DNA of 64,000 nucleotides, taken from assembly GCA_947471505.1 (NCBI GenBank), contig CANIWM010000011.1, forward strand, positions 1 through 64,000. The letters are read 5' to 3'. Within the stretch, counting starts at the first letter, position 1; every line of letters begins with the position of its first letter. Source of the stretch: Chthoniobacteraceae bacterium (GTDB lineage Bacteria; Verrucomicrobiota; Verrucomicrobiia; Chthoniobacterales; Chthoniobacteraceae). This document shows, piece by piece, positions 18,072 to 27,762 of this stretch. The position numbers and the translations under genes were made by a program. The notes beneath the pieces were generated by a model. It saw only the letters and a program-made list of their open reading frames with translations. It ran no database searches and was not told where the DNA came from.

Positions 18072-18776
18072 TTAAGCGATTTTGAGGAATTGCGATGCGT
18101 CCACGGTGACGCCGGGCGTCATGGTCGCTGCAATCGTGATGTTATCCACGAAGCGGCCCTTTGCGGTGGCCGGACGGGCTTTGACGACGGCTTCGATTAC
18201 GGTCTTGCCGTTTTCGATGAGTTGCTCGGCGGTGAAGCTGAACTTGCCGACGGGGACGGCGATGTTCGCGTTCTTATCGAGCTTGAACTCGACGCGGCCC
18301 GCTTTGACTTCCTTCACGGCTTTCGCAGTGTCGTCGGTGACGGTGCCGGTCTTTGGGTTGGGCATCAGACCGCGAGGTCCGAGCACTTTACCGAGTTTGC
18401 GGACTTCGGCCATTGCGCCGGGAGTCGCTACTGCGATGTCGAAATCTTGGAAACCACCGACGCATTTTTCGATCATGTCCTTGTAGCCGACGAACTCTGC
18501 ACCAGCGGCGCGAGCGGCTTCTGCGGCAGCGCCTTCTGCGAAGACGAGGACGCGGACTTGTTTGCCGGAGCCATGTGGGAGAGGCGTGGTGCCACGGACC
18601 ATCTGGTCGGATTGCTTCGGGTCCACACCGAGGCGGAACGCGAGCGTCACCGTCTGGTCGAACTTGGTTTGCGGCATCGCCTTGAGGAGAGCGACAGCTT
18701 CCGCGAGTGGATACACCTTTGCACCGTCGCGCTTTTCAGCGGCAGAACGATAGCGTTTTGAACGTTTAAGAGACAT
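18072..18776 (-). CDS. rplA: 50S ribosomal protein L1
   Basis: 234 residues, the usual length. Recognised by [12 protein letters not shown] at the N-terminus, [31 protein letters not shown] and [15 protein letters not shown] near the C-terminus. L1 forms the mobile stalk at the E site and often represses its own operon by binding the leader mRNA. Here rplA is the first gene: neither rplK nor nusG lies upstream, where a divergent GMC oxidoreductase is found instead. Confidence 0.97.
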   Translation of the reverse strand: MSLKRSKRYRSAAEKRDGAKVYPLAEAVALLKAMPQTKFDQTVTLAFRLGVDPKQSDQMVRGTTPLPHGSGKQVRVLVFAEGAAAEAARAAGAEFVGYKDMIEKCVGGFQDFDIAVATPGAMAEVRKLGKVLGPRGLMPNPKTGTVTDDTAKAVKEVKAGRVEFKLDKNANIAVPVGKFSFTAEQLIENGKTVIEAVVKARPATAKGRFVDNITIAATMTPGVTVDASQFLKIA

Positions 18777-18892
18777 GTTATGTTTGCAGTGCTGGCGGAC
18801 GTTTCTCGATTACGAAAAGAGAACCGCCCTCCTGCGGTTGTTTGTTTGAGTCCTTCCCCCGGTGTCAATTCGACCCCAGAAAAAGGGCGGGC

Positions 18893-18920
18893 AAACTAGC
18901 GACCAACCCCGGGCTGTCAA
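18893..18920 (-). promoter_or_regulatory. Candidate promoter of rplA-rplJ-rplL
   Basis: On the minus strand TTGACA (18920-18915) is followed, after 16 bases, by TAGTTT (18898-18893). The -35 is perfect and the -10 weak. The predicted start lies roughly 110 bases before rplA, leaving room for a leader in which L1 could act. A second TTGACA with no obvious -10 lies at about 18862-18867. Confidence 0.35.
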
Positions 18921-19016
18921 ATATGAAATGCAGATTTTTTGCGAGCGGTTCTGCTCGTGTGTGCTTTTTCGTTTTCCCTTGTTTGCCGGACGGAGCGTGG
19001 GCATTCCATTTCGCTC

Positions 19017-20816
19017 ATGGCGATTATTACTTCATCCAAAACGCAGCCGGAATATGACGTGGTCATTGTGGGCTCGGGGGCAGGCGGGGGGCAGATGGCT
19101 TACACGCTGGCGCTTGCGGGGCTGCGGTGTGTGATGCTGGAAGCGGGGCGCAATTATGATCCGGTGCGTGAGACGCCGATGTTTCAGCGGCCCGACCAAG
19201 CGCCGCTCGGGGGCTCGCCGACGCCGGACAAGCAGTTCTTTGGGTTTTACGATGGGACGATTGATGGCGGCTGGGAGGTGCCCGGCGAGCCTTACACGCA
19301 GGCGAGTGATAAGGCGGAGGAGAAGTTCTGGTGGTGGCGCACGCGGATGCTGGGCGGGCGGACGAACCACTGGGGGCGCATCTCGCTGCGCAATGGGCCG
19401 TATGATTTCAAGCCGAAGAGCCGCGATGGACTGGGCTTCGACTGGCCCATCGGCTACGAGGATGTGGAGCCGTATTATACAAAGGTGGAGATGCTCATCG
19501 GCGTGTATGGCGCGAATGTGGGGATGGAGAATACGCCGGACTCGCCGGAGGGCGTGCTGCTCCCGCCGCCGAAGGGCCGCGTGGGCGATCTGATGGCGCA
19601 GAAGCACGGGAAAAAGCTCGGCATTCCCGTCGTCCCGATCCGCCGCGCGGTGCTCACGAGGCCGCTCGATGCGGAGACGATCCCCGCGAAGCTGCATCCC
19701 GGAAATGAGAAGGCGCAGCGCCTCGTCGCGGCCTCGATGAAAGAGCGGGCGGCGTGCTTTTGGGCGACGTCGTGTGTGCGCGGGTGCAGCATCAAGGCGA
19801 ACTACCAAAGCACGACCGTGCATCTTCCTCCGGCGCTGGCTTCGGGGAACTTGGACATCATCCCGAACGCCCACGCACGGGAAGTGATCGTCGGCGAAGA
19901 CGGTCGCGCGACGGGCGTGCTCTACATTGATAAAGTGACGGGGAAAGAGGAGCGCGTGCGGGCGAAGGTGGTGGTGCTGGCGGCGAGCAGTGGGGAGACC
20001 GTCCGCATTTTACTGAACTCGAAGAGCGCACGGCATCCGCAGGGCTTGGCGAATGGGAGCGGGCTCGTGGGGAAATACGTGATGGACAGCGTGGGCACTT
20101 CGCTCGGCGGGCAGATTCCCGCGATGGAGAACCTGCCGCCGCATCACGACGAGGGCGCGGGCGGCGACCACTTTTATACTCCGTGGTGGCTCTACCAAGA
20201 GCAGAAGGCGGGGAAGCTCGATTTCGCGCGTGGCTACCACATCGAGATCGGCGGGACGCGTGGGATGCCCGGCGGGCGCAGCCCGTTCTCGGATGCGCTG
20301 GTTCGCGGGGCTTACGGCACGAAGCTCAAACAAGAGGCGCGGCGCTACTACGGCTCTTTCGTCCACTACGCAGCGCGCGGCGAGATGATCCCGAACGAGC
20401 ATTCGTTCGCCGACCTCGACCCGACGGTGCGCGACAAGTTTGGCATCCCCGTGCTCCGCTGGCACTGGCGCTGGAGCGACCACGAGCTGGTGCAAGCCGT
20501 CCACGCGCAGAAGACGTTCGCCGCGCTCATCACGGAAATGGGCGGCACGCCCAACCCCATCGCGAAATCAGGACGGGAAGCCATCTCTCCCGGCGGAAAA
20601 ATCATCCACGAAGTCGGCGGCGCGCTCATGGGCGCGGATGCCAAGACGAGCGTGTGCAACCAATGGAACCAGACGTGGGAGGTAAAGAATCTCTTCCTCT
20701 GCGACGCCGCGCCATTCCCCTCCAACGCCGACAAAAACCCCACGCTCACCATCATGGCGCTCGCGTGGCGCACCGGCGATTACATCATCGAGCAATCACG
20801 GAAAGGAAACCTGTAA
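19017..20816 (+). CDS. GMC-family FAD oxidoreductase (large subunit)
   Basis: 599 residues from the ATG at 19017; the upstream part of the frame is not protein-like. The FAD-binding Rossmann motif VVIVGSGAGGGQMAYTLALA lies at about residues 14-33, and the second FAD-contacting stretch is MLGGRTNHWGR. The C-terminal domain ends with AAPFPSNADKNPTLTIMALA, typical of gluconate or fructose dehydrogenase-type GMC enzymes. It would oxidise a sugar or polyol and pass electrons on. The next gene, 6 bp away, encodes the matching Tat-exported small subunit, so the pair is likely a periplasmic dehydrogenase complex with the large subunit carried along by the small one. Confidence 0.9.
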   Translation: MAIITSSKTQPEYDVVIVGSGAGGGQMAYTLALAGLRCVMLEAGRNYDPVRETPMFQRPDQAPLGGSPTPDKQFFGFYDGTIDGGWEVPGEPYTQASDKAEEKFWWWRTRMLGGRTNHWGRISLRNGPYDFKPKSRDGLGFDWPIGYEDVEPYYTKVEMLIGVYGANVGMENTPDSPEGVLLPPPKGRVGDLMAQKHGKKLGIPVVPIRRAVLTRPLDAETIPAKLHPGNEKAQRLVAASMKERAACFWATSCVRGCSIKANYQSTTVHLPPALASGNLDIIPNAHAREVIVGEDGRATGVLYIDKVTGKEERVRAKVVVLAASSGETVRILLNSKSARHPQGLANGSGLVGKYVMDSVGTSLGGQIPAMENLPPHHDEGAGGDHFYTPWWLYQEQKAGKLDFARGYHIEIGGTRGMPGGRSPFSDALVRGAYGTKLKQEARRYYGSFVHYAARGEMIPNEHSFADLDPTVRDKFGIPVLRWHWRWSDHELVQAVHAQKTFAALITEMGGTPNPIAKSGREAISPGGKIIHEVGGALMGADAKTSVCNQWNQTWEVKNLFLCDAAPFPSNADKNPTLTIMALAWRTGDYIIEQSRKGNL

Positions 20817-20822
20817 CACACT

Positions 20823-21431
20823 ATGGAAACGACCCGACTCACCCGCCGCGAAGTGCTCAGCTTCTTCGCCGCCGCACTCGCCGCAAGCCAGCTCCCCGCC
20901 TTTGCCCAAGCCGCACGCGGCTACGGCAGCGACCCGGACCTCACGAAGATATACAAGCCCGGCGACGTGTGGCCGCTCACCTTTTCCGCTGCGGAAAAGA
21001 AAGCCGCCATCGCGCTGGCCGATGTCATTTTCCCCGCAGACGATCTCGGCCCCGCCGCGAGCACGCTGCGTGTGGCGGACTACGTGGACGAATGGATCAG
21101 CGCGCCCTACCCCGACCAGCAAGCGAGTCGCGCCCCAATCATCGAGGGCCTCGCGTGGCTTGACGCGGAAGCGCACCGGCGCTTCAAGAGCGACTTCGCC
21201 GCGCTCACTGCCGAGCAGCACCGGGCCATCTGCGACGACATCTGCTGGCCGCCCGACCGCAAGGAATCCGCGTTCTTCGTCCAGTTCCGCGCGCTCTGCG
21301 CCGGAGCCTACTACGGCACGCAGGACGGGTGGAAAGCCCTCGGCTTCGTTGGAAATATGCCCCTCCCGACGTTCGATGGCCCGCCGCCCGAAGTGCTCGC
21401 GAAGCTCGGATTGGAGCAAACGGTGAAGTAG
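20823..21431 (+). CDS. Gluconate 2-dehydrogenase subunit 3 family protein
   Basis: 202 residues with a twin-arginine leader ([20 protein letters not shown]). The mature part carries [19 protein letters not shown] and the helical pattern of the gluconate 2-dehydrogenase subunit 3 family, ending with the [13 protein letters not shown] block. These small subunits are needed for export and stability of the flavoprotein. It is spaced 6 bp from the GMC gene, which supports one transcript and one complex. No cytochrome subunit is adjacent. Confidence 0.88.
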   Translation: METTRLTRREVLSFFAAALAASQLPAFAQAARGYGSDPDLTKIYKPGDVWPLTFSAAEKKAAIALADVIFPADDLGPAASTLRVADYVDEWISAPYPDQQASRAPIIEGLAWLDAEAHRRFKSDFAALTAEQHRAICDDICWPPDRKESAFFVQFRALCAGAYYGTQDGWKALGFVGNMPLPTFDGPPPEVLAKLGLEQTVK

Positions 21432-21490
21432 CTTTTGACGCCCGCGCTCAAAATCTCTCAACTCTCACCCCTCAACTCTCAACTAACTTC

Positions 21491-22738
21491 ATGGCATTTC
21501 TCAACGACCACTATCTCAAGCTCAAAGCAGGCTACCTTTTCCCGGAAATCGGGCGGCGCGTCACCGCGTTCACCACAGCAAATCCAGACGCCGCAAAGCG
21601 TCTCATCCGCTGTGGCATCGGCGACGTGACGGAGCCGCTCCCCGATGCGGTGCGCGCTGCGATGCACAAGGCTGTGGACGACATGGGCGACCGCGCCACT
21701 TTCAAAGGATACGGCCCCGAGCAAGGCTACGACTGGCTCCGCAAGGCGATTGCCGAGAATGACTACCGCGCCCACGGCCTCGACATCGCCGACGACGAGA
21801 TCGTCGTGAGCGATGGATCGAAGTGCGACACCGGCAGCATCCTCGACATCCTCGGCGCGAAGAACGTCATCGCCGTCACCGACCCCGTTTATCCCGTCTA
21901 TGTGGATACCAACGTCATGTGCGGCAACACCGGCGACGCCAATGAGCACGGCGCCTACGCGGGGCTCGTCTATCTGAAAGGCGACGAGACCAACGGCTTC
22001 ATCCCAGCCCCTCCCTCGCAGCATGTGGACGTCGTCTATCTCTGCTCGCCGAACAACCCCACCGGCGCAGCCGCCACGCGCGAGCAGCTCGAAGCATGGG
22101 TCGCATTCGCCAAGGCCCACAACGCCATCATCCTCTTCGATGCCGCCTACGAATCCTACATCACGCAGCCCGGCATCCCGCACTCCATCTACGAGATTCC
22201 CGGTGCGCGGGAGTGCGCGATTGAGTTCCGCTCCTTCTCGAAAAACGGCGGCTTTACCGGCGTGCGCTGCGCATTTGTCGTCATGCCCAAGACGCTCATG
22301 GCCACCACCGCCTCCGGCGAAAAGAAACCGCTGCACCCGCTCTGGCTGCGCCGCCAGACGACGAAGTTCAACGGCGTCTCCTACATCGTCCAGCGCGGCG
22401 CAGAGGCGCTCTATTCCAGCGAAGGCAAGGCGCAGGTGCGTGCGCTCATCGAGCACTATCTCGGCAACGCAGCCGTCCTCCTCGCAGCCGCCAACAAAGC
22501 CGGCTGGCCCACTTGGGGCGGCGTCAACGCGCCTTACATCTGGGTCAAATGTCCCGGCGGCCTGTCCTCCTGGGAGATGTTCGACAAGATGCTCCACGAG
22601 GCCAACGTCGTCATCACACCCGGCGCAGGTTTCGGCGCGGGCGGCGAAGGTTACTTCCGCATCAGCGCGTTCAATTCCCGTGCAAACGTCGAGGAAGTCG
22701 CCCGCCGTATCCTCGCGCTGAATGTCTCCGTTGGATGA
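21491..22738 (+). CDS. dapL: LL-diaminopimelate aminotransferase
   Basis: 415 residues from the ATG at 21491. Family hallmarks are [13 protein letters not shown] at the N-terminus, [38 protein letters not shown] and the PLP lysine Lys251 in [14 protein letters not shown]. The enzyme converts tetrahydrodipicolinate directly to LL-diaminopimelate in lysine and peptidoglycan synthesis, bypassing the succinylase and dehydrogenase routes. It is known from plants, Chlamydia and Verrucomicrobia, which fits the proposed lineage. Its 3' end overlaps the next gene by 17 bp. Confidence 0.95.
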   Translation: MAFLNDHYLKLKAGYLFPEIGRRVTAFTTANPDAAKRLIRCGIGDVTEPLPDAVRAAMHKAVDDMGDRATFKGYGPEQGYDWLRKAIAENDYRAHGLDIADDEIVVSDGSKCDTGSILDILGAKNVIAVTDPVYPVYVDTNVMCGNTGDANEHGAYAGLVYLKGDETNGFIPAPPSQHVDVVYLCSPNNPTGAAATREQLEAWVAFAKAHNAIILFDAAYESYITQPGIPHSIYEIPGARECAIEFRSFSKNGGFTGVRCAFVVMPKTLMATTASGEKKPLHPLWLRRQTTKFNGVSYIVQRGAEALYSSEGKAQVRALIEHYLGNAAVLLAAANKAGWPTWGGVNAPYIWVKCPGGLSSWEMFDKMLHEANVVITPGAGFGAGGEGYFRISAFNSRANVEEVARRILALNVSVG

Positions 22739-23753
22739 GCTAGGCGCACTCCTCGCCGGCCCTGCGCCGGTGCTGGCGCTTGCGCCCATGCAGGATGTCA
22801 CCGACCTGCCGTTCTGGCGACTCATCGCCCAGTACGGCGGCGCGGACCTTTACTACACCGAATACTTTCGCGTGTACCCCGACTCGCGTCTCGATAAGCA
22901 CATCCTCCGCTCCATCACCGAAAATCCCACGGGCCGCCCCGCCATCGCGCAGATGATCGGCAACGACATCCCCGCCCTCGTCCGCAGTGCAAAGGAGCTG
23001 CTCCAACACAAAGTCGCCGCCATTGATCTAAACCTCGGCTGCCCCGCACCCGTCGTCTATCGCAAGTGCGCGGGCGGCGGCCTCCTCCGCGACATCCCCC
23101 GCGTGGACAGCATCCTCGGCGCACTCCGCGACGCCATCCCCGGCCGCTTCACCGTCAAGACCCGCCTCGGCTTCGACACCGACGCGACCATAGACGCACT
23201 GCTCCCGCTCTTCGCCAAACACCGCGTGGACCTCGTCACCATCCACGGGCGCACCGTCCTGCAAATGTATCGCGGCGAAGTCCACTACCCCCGCATCGCC
23301 GCCGCCGTCCGCGCGCTCCCGTGTCCTGTCTTGGCAAATGGAAACATCTCCTCGCCAGCCGTCGCTGCCAGCGTCCTCGCCGAGACAAACTGCCGTGGAC
23401 TGATGCTCGGACGCGGCATGATCCGCAACCCCTGGCTCTTCACCCAAATCCGCACCCACCTCGCAGGCGAAAAACCCACGCTCCCCACCGGGCGCGACGT
23501 CCTCGCCTACATCGAAGCCCTCTACGCCGCCGTCTGCTCCGACGACGTCCCCGAGCACTCCCAGGTGCAAAAAATGAAGAAGTATCTGAACTTCATCGCC
23601 GCTGGCATCGCCGCCCCCGAGTTCCACCACGACATCCGCCGCGTCTCCACCCGCCACGACTTCTTTGCCATCTGCCAGCGCACCCTCGACCACGACCAGC
23701 CCATGCCCCTCGAACCCCTCGGCCCCGCCAACTCCAGCGAAGAAGAACGCTAA
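22722..23753 (+). CDS. dus: tRNA-dihydrouridine synthase
   Basis: 343 residues. The FMN-binding TIM barrel shows [26 protein letters not shown], the catalytic cysteine Cys116 in [31 protein letters not shown] and ANGNISSP. It reduces specific uridines in tRNA using NADPH. The subclass (DusA, B or C) cannot be decided by eye. Translation is probably coupled to dapL through the 17-bp overlap. Confidence 0.93.
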   Translation: MSPLDELGALLAGPAPVLALAPMQDVTDLPFWRLIAQYGGADLYYTEYFRVYPDSRLDKHILRSITENPTGRPAIAQMIGNDIPALVRSAKELLQHKVAAIDLNLGCPAPVVYRKCAGGGLLRDIPRVDSILGALRDAIPGRFTVKTRLGFDTDATIDALLPLFAKHRVDLVTIHGRTVLQMYRGEVHYPRIAAAVRALPCPVLANGNISSPAVAASVLAETNCRGLMLGRGMIRNPWLFTQIRTHLAGEKPTLPTGRDVLAYIEALYAAVCSDDVPEHSQVQKMKKYLNFIAAGIAAPEFHHDIRRVSTRHDFFAICQRTLDHDQPMPLEPLGPANSSEEER

Positions 23754-23810
23754 CTCCACACTTCGGGCTTCTCGTTTCGCGGGGCAGGGGATTACCCTCC
23801 GCAACCACTC

Positions 23811-25106
23811 ATGAAACTTCGCATCGCCTTTGCCATCGTCTCCTGCGCCCTCAGCATCGTCCTCGGGCTCGTCATCTCCAAACAACAAACCAAGCCTCTC
23901 ACCGACAAAGTCGCGCAAGTCGAGAAAGAGCGCGACCTGCTCGCCGCTACACAAGACAGAACGGCTGCTGATCTCAAGGCGGCAAAGGGAATGTTGGTAA
24001 GCCAAACCGAAGCCATTTCCGGTGGAAAACTGTTCGACGCGATGATGGCGGACGTAAAGGCGAAACAAAAAGAAGCCGCGGCCGTCGCAGACACGAAGCT
24101 CTTCATTAAGATGAAGCCCGCCCCCGCCCCCGAGTCCAAAGCCAAACCCCGCATCGGCCTCTCCCTCGACACCCTCAAAGAAGAACGCTGGCAGCGCGAC
24201 CGCGACACCTTCGTCGCCAAAGCCCAAGCCCTCGGCGCAGAAGTCATCGTCCTCTCCGCCAACAGCGACGACGTCCAACAAATCAAAGACTGCAACTCCC
24301 TCCTCGCCCAAAACATCGACGTCCTCGTCATCGCCCCCCACAACGGCGAAGCCATGTCCCGCGCCGTCGAAGAAGCCCACTCCACCGGCGTCCCCGTCTG
24401 CGCCTACGACCGCCTCATCCGCGACTGCGCCCTCGACTACTACTTCACCTTCGACAACGTCAAAGTCGGCGAACTCCAAGGCCGCTTCCTCATGCAGCGC
24501 CTCTTCCCCGGCGGCGTCCAGCAAGGCGGCGAAAAAAAGCGCATCGCCCGCATCTACGGCGCACCCACCGACAACAACGCCAAACTCTTCCGCCAAGGAC
24601 AGAACAACGCCATCCAACCCTACGCCGACAGCGGCCAACTCGAAATCGTCCACGAAGACTGGGCCGAAGACTGGAAGCCCGAAAACGGAAAAAAGATCAC
24701 CCAAGCCGCCATCACCCGCGCCGGAGCCACCCCCCTCGACGCCATCCTCGCCAGCAACGACGGCACCGCCGGCGGCGCCATCCAAGCCCTCCTCGAAGAG
24801 CAACTCACCGGCAAAGTCCTCGTCACCGGCCAAGACGCCGACCTCGAAGCCTGCCGCCGCATCCTCCGCGGCGAACAAACCATGAGCATCTACAAACCCC
24901 TCAAACTCCTCGCCGAACAAACCGCCGACGCCGCCGTAGCCCTCGCCAAGAAACAACCCATCAAAACCACCGGCGTCACCCCCAACGGCAAGCGCGACGT
25001 CCCCACCCTCCAAGTGGACATCATCGCCGTCCACAAAGACAACCTCCGCGACACCGTCGTAAAAGACGGCTTCCACAAAGAAGAAGACCTCTTCGGCGCG
25101 AAATAG
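23811..25106 (+). CDS. Xylose-binding-type periplasmic sugar-binding protein, membrane-anchored
   Basis: 431 residues. A hydrophobic N-terminal segment (IAFAIVSCALSIVLGLVI) has no obvious cleavage site and is followed by a coiled-coil stretch (about 25-75), so it looks like a signal anchor. The rest is a periplasmic-binding-protein type 1 sugar domain like XylF: RIGLSLDTLKEERWQRDRDT, IDVLVIAPHNGEA, VCAYDRLIRDC, ASNDGTAGGAIQAL and VTGQDADLEACRRIL. No ABC permease or ATPase genes are nearby. It may pair with a distant transporter or serve as a sugar sensor. Confidence 0.85.
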   Translation: MKLRIAFAIVSCALSIVLGLVISKQQTKPLTDKVAQVEKERDLLAATQDRTAADLKAAKGMLVSQTEAISGGKLFDAMMADVKAKQKEAAAVADTKLFIKMKPAPAPESKAKPRIGLSLDTLKEERWQRDRDTFVAKAQALGAEVIVLSANSDDVQQIKDCNSLLAQNIDVLVIAPHNGEAMSRAVEEAHSTGVPVCAYDRLIRDCALDYYFTFDNVKVGELQGRFLMQRLFPGGVQQGGEKKRIARIYGAPTDNNAKLFRQGQNNAIQPYADSGQLEIVHEDWAEDWKPENGKKITQAAITRAGATPLDAILASNDGTAGGAIQALLEEQLTGKVLVTGQDADLEACRRILRGEQTMSIYKPLKLLAEQTADAAVALAKKQPIKTTGVTPNGKRDVPTLQVDIIAVHKDNLRDTVVKDGFHKEEDLFGAK

Positions 25107-25145
25107 CCCGCCATCATCGCTCCCCGCCGCCACGGTTTCCGGAAA

Positions 25146-26177
25146 ATGAGCGCTCCCATCCCCAAACAGAACAGCCCGAACTCCGCGCAAAAGCGCATCG
25201 GCTTTCTCCGCCGCCATCGCGGGAAACTCATCCTCCTCGCCTCCCTACTCATCCACGCCCGCCTCCTCGTCTGGTGCATCCAGTTCGGTGAAAGCCGGAC
25301 TATCCACCGCGAAGCCCAAGCCCGCGACCGGTTCCGCTACGCTACGGGCCTCGCCCGCGACATCTCCATCGTCGCCTATCTCCGTGCGCTCCCCGGCAAA
25401 GACTATGATTTCCCCGCCGAAATTCGCCGCGCTTCGGCTCAAATCGCCAAGTCCAACCACATGAGCGTCACCCAGCTCAGCGGACTGCTCGCCGACGCCC
25501 GCAAGGACGCCGAATCGTTCGACGCCGAACACATCGATCGCGCACGCTTCGCACTCCTTGCGGGCGACCATCTTGCAGCCAACAGCGCCGCCGACGATGC
25601 CAGAGACTCCCCAAACGACGGCCTCGTCCAACGTTCCATGCTCAAAGGCGACGCCCAAATTTCTGCACGCCAGTATGAATACGCGGAGATCGACTACCGC
25701 GCCGCCTTCCAAGCCGCAAAAGACAGCCCGCCCCAACTCCGCGACGAAGTCATCTCCAAGCTCGCCCGCGTCCTCGCTCGCAATCGAAAGTTCCGCGAAA
25801 GCGCCGAACTCTGGAGGCAAGCCCTCGACATCCGAAAAAAGCTTGATGGACCCTCCAGCCAGACCGCAACCGCCGCGCAACAATGGGCCACCCTCCAGAC
25901 GCGAAACCAAGTCGAATTCAGCATCGAGCACATCATGTTTCGCCAAAACCTCACAGACCTCGCGGAAAAACACGGACCCTATTCTCACGAATTATATTAC
26001 GAAGTGCGTAGGATCGCCCATTTGCTCATCGACAGCGGACATCGGGAAGAATCGGAGCAGTACATTCTCCTCGCAATCGAGATGTCTAAACGGCGCCCCG
26101 ACGAGCTGATCATCGACTTAAAACTTCAGCCGCGGCCCGCCTCCATCCCCCTCCACCCCAAGCTTGATGAAAAGTAG
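25146..26177 (+). CDS. Hypothetical membrane-anchored TPR-like protein
   Basis: 343 residues. A basic N-terminus is followed by one transmembrane helix (LILLASLLIHARLLVWCI). The remainder is helical with TPR-like pairs, for example QYEYAEIDYRAAFQAAKD and RKFRESAELWRQALDIRKKL. No catalytic motif is seen. It starts 39 bp after the sugar-binding protein and may be co-transcribed. I do not recognise a named family. Confidence 0.6.
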   Translation: MSAPIPKQNSPNSAQKRIGFLRRHRGKLILLASLLIHARLLVWCIQFGESRTIHREAQARDRFRYATGLARDISIVAYLRALPGKDYDFPAEIRRASAQIAKSNHMSVTQLSGLLADARKDAESFDAEHIDRARFALLAGDHLAANSAADDARDSPNDGLVQRSMLKGDAQISARQYEYAEIDYRAAFQAAKDSPPQLRDEVISKLARVLARNRKFRESAELWRQALDIRKKLDGPSSQTATAAQQWATLQTRNQVEFSIEHIMFRQNLTDLAEKHGPYSHELYYEVRRIAHLLIDSGHREESEQYILLAIEMSKRRPDELIIDLKLQPRPASIPLHPKLDEK

Positions 26178-26226
26178 GTGCATGAAAACGACGCTGCTGC
26201 GCTCGGGAGTAAGACGAGTTATATAC

Positions 26227-26655
26227 TCAAAGACGGCGAACGGTCCTGGCAGTAGTGTTTGCTTCGCTGGGCACGGTGCCGCTTCCGAGTAACGAGCGGA
26301 CCAAGCTCAGCTTGCAGCCCATTTCCTTTTTCAGCCATTGGCGGGCGTCTTCGCCGCGCCGCAATTGACCTTCGTCGAGCTTGGCCTTGAGTCGCTCTTC
26401 GGTCTTCTTGGTCAGCCAGCTTTCCGGTCCTTTGCCTTTGGGTTGACGCTCTAAAAGCGCCTTCCACCCTTGTGCTCTGGCCACCCGCAACCATTCGGTG
26501 AGCGTAATGCGGTGGGTTCCCACCTCAGCAGCGACCTCAGGCAGCGTTCGCGCTGGATCACACGCAAGTAGCACCGCCTGTAGCCGCTGGCGTTGCCACC
26601 CTTCAAGGCTCCGGTTCTTGAGTCGTTCGCGGATGGCCTTTTTATCCGCTTGCAC
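26227..26655 (-). pseudogene. IS630-type transposase remnant (N-terminal helix-turn-helix part)
   Basis: The 142-residue frame has the helix-turn-helix start of IS630-family transposases: RSLEGWQRQRLQAVLLA, LPEVAAEVGTHRITLTEWLR and GWKALLERQPKGK, then a second winged helix. The DDE catalytic domain that should follow is missing; the frame ends in GTVPSEANTTARTVRRL and no DDE-encoding sequence is visible downstream. I therefore call it a truncated insertion-sequence remnant. A domesticated DNA-binding protein is the alternative. Confidence 0.65.
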
Positions 26656-26679
26656 TCCTATTTGCTCCGCAGTGTCGGC

Positions 26680-27420
26680 TTATTCTGCGGGGATGTTGTC
26701 ACTCGCCACTCCAAGCCCCAGTCCCTCCTGCTTCGCCTTCGCCGAATCCGAAAACGCCTGCTCCCCTCCGATCCAGCGATTTAGCGCCTCCGGGTCGCTC
26801 AGGGCTTCGTAGAGCGCACTGCTCAGATCATAAGTCGTCCGGTCCATCCCCGCCTCGATAAATGCAAAGGTCGAACCATCCGCCGCCGCAGTCATCGACG
26901 CCTTCACGTCCGGGTCATGGCCGCCACGTGCCTTTAGATCGTTCGGGTTTTCAAAAGCCCGCTCGCAGATGCTCACATCCGTCGAATGCCCGATCCGGCA
27001 CACACTAGGCCTCCCCGGATGCACGCTGCACTTTGCATCCTGCAACATCGGGCACGCCCGCACCGTGCGGAGATGCTCGGCAAGCGAAAGCCCCGCCACA
27101 GCCTCCGCGTGCGCCTTCGCCCGAGCGATAAGCGCCACGCGATTCTCCTCGGAAAAGTGCTCCGTGATCCACGCCGCCAGCGCGAAAATCTCATGCGCCC
27201 GCGCATCGATCTTCGCCAGATGGCAGCAAGCAGAACAGCCCGCTCGGCAATCCACCTTCACCTCCAGCCCGGTAAAAAGCTGCTGCTCCAAAGAATCCAG
27301 CCGCTCCTGTGCGCGAAACGTCGCCCAGTGGATGTCACTGAGCTGCTGGGCCTGCGCAAGGTCATCCGCCGCCGCATCCCGGAACGTTGTGGCCAAATGG
27401 AGCAAATCTTCGCGTGTCAT
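26680..27420 (-). CDS. YkgJ-type cysteine-cluster protein
   Basis: About 246 residues from the ATG at 27420 (MTREDLLHLATTF); an ATG nine codons upstream is an alternative. The metal-binding pattern is CRAGCSACC, then CPMLQDAKCSVHPGRPSVCRIG, the CxxxCxxCC...C...C arrangement of the zinc- or iron-chelating YkgJ/UPF0153 family. The function of the family is not settled. The C-terminal part (about residues 150-246) is unassigned. It stands alone between an IS remnant and a palindromic repeat. Confidence 0.8.
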   Translation of the reverse strand: MTREDLLHLATTFRDAAADDLAQAQQLSDIHWATFRAQERLDSLEQQLFTGLEVKVDCRAGCSACCHLAKIDARAHEIFALAAWITEHFSEENRVALIARAKAHAEAVAGLSLAEHLRTVRACPMLQDAKCSVHPGRPSVCRIGHSTDVSICERAFENPNDLKARGGHDPDVKASMTAAADGSTFAFIEAGMDRTTYDLSSALYEALSDPEALNRWIGGEQAFSDSAKAKQEGLGLGVASDNIPAE

Positions 27421-27477
27421 CGGTCCACAATGTTGCGCATCGCGCATCCCGTCAATTCACCAGCCATTTCATCAGTG

Positions 27478-27574
27478 GGAGCGGGGCTTTCCTAAGCCCC
27501 GTGCGTGTCCCGATCCATCGGGACAACGGCGTATGCCACTGACGTGGCAACGGGGCTTAGGAAAGCCCCGCTCC
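27478..27574. repeat. REP-doublet element with 25-nt perfect inverted arms
   Basis: Arms at 27478-27502 and 27550-27574 are perfect inverted complements. Each begins with GGAG (inverse CTCC) and then folds on itself, as CGGGGCTT-TCCT-AAGCCCCG. Between them lie two further hairpins, TGTCCCGAT/ATCGGGACA and TGCCAC/GTGGCA. The whole can form either one long stem with two inner hairpins or four separate hairpins. Confidence 0.85.
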
Positions 27575-27622
27575 TTGTCCCTCTCTCAACTTCGAGCTTA
27601 TTCCCAGATGCGGGCGCAAAAA

Positions 27623-27720
27623 CGTAGCTCGACATTCCAATGTCGAGTGGCGGCTACGGAAAAGCAGGACATTCTCTCGGATGGAAACGTCCAAACTCGA
27701 CTTTGGAATGTCGAGCTGCT
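27623..27720 (+). repeat. 88-bp REP-doublet element, copy 1
   Basis: GTAG is followed by the hairpin CTCGACATTCCAATGTCGAG (27628-27647). The inverted partner CTCGACTTTGGAATGTCGAG lies at 27696-27715, and a central hairpin (GGACATTC with GGAAACGTCC) lies between. From the first hairpin base to the last is 88 bp, identical in length to the two copies in the 50-kb region. No gene is visible in 27448-27762. Confidence 0.85.
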
Positions 27721-27762
27721 CCGCGCCTTCACACCCCACCCACTTCGCAACGGTGCGATTTG

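Noticed and set aside
23028-25217. 729-codon open frame on the minus strand
   Set aside because: It is antisense to the dihydrouridine synthase and sugar-binding protein genes, and its product is a Gly/Val/Glu/Asp-rich low-complexity sequence typical of shadows of C-rich third-position codons.
26227-26655. Functional IS630 insertion sequence
   Set aside because: Only the helix-turn-helix part is present; the DDE domain and terminal inverted repeats are not visible.
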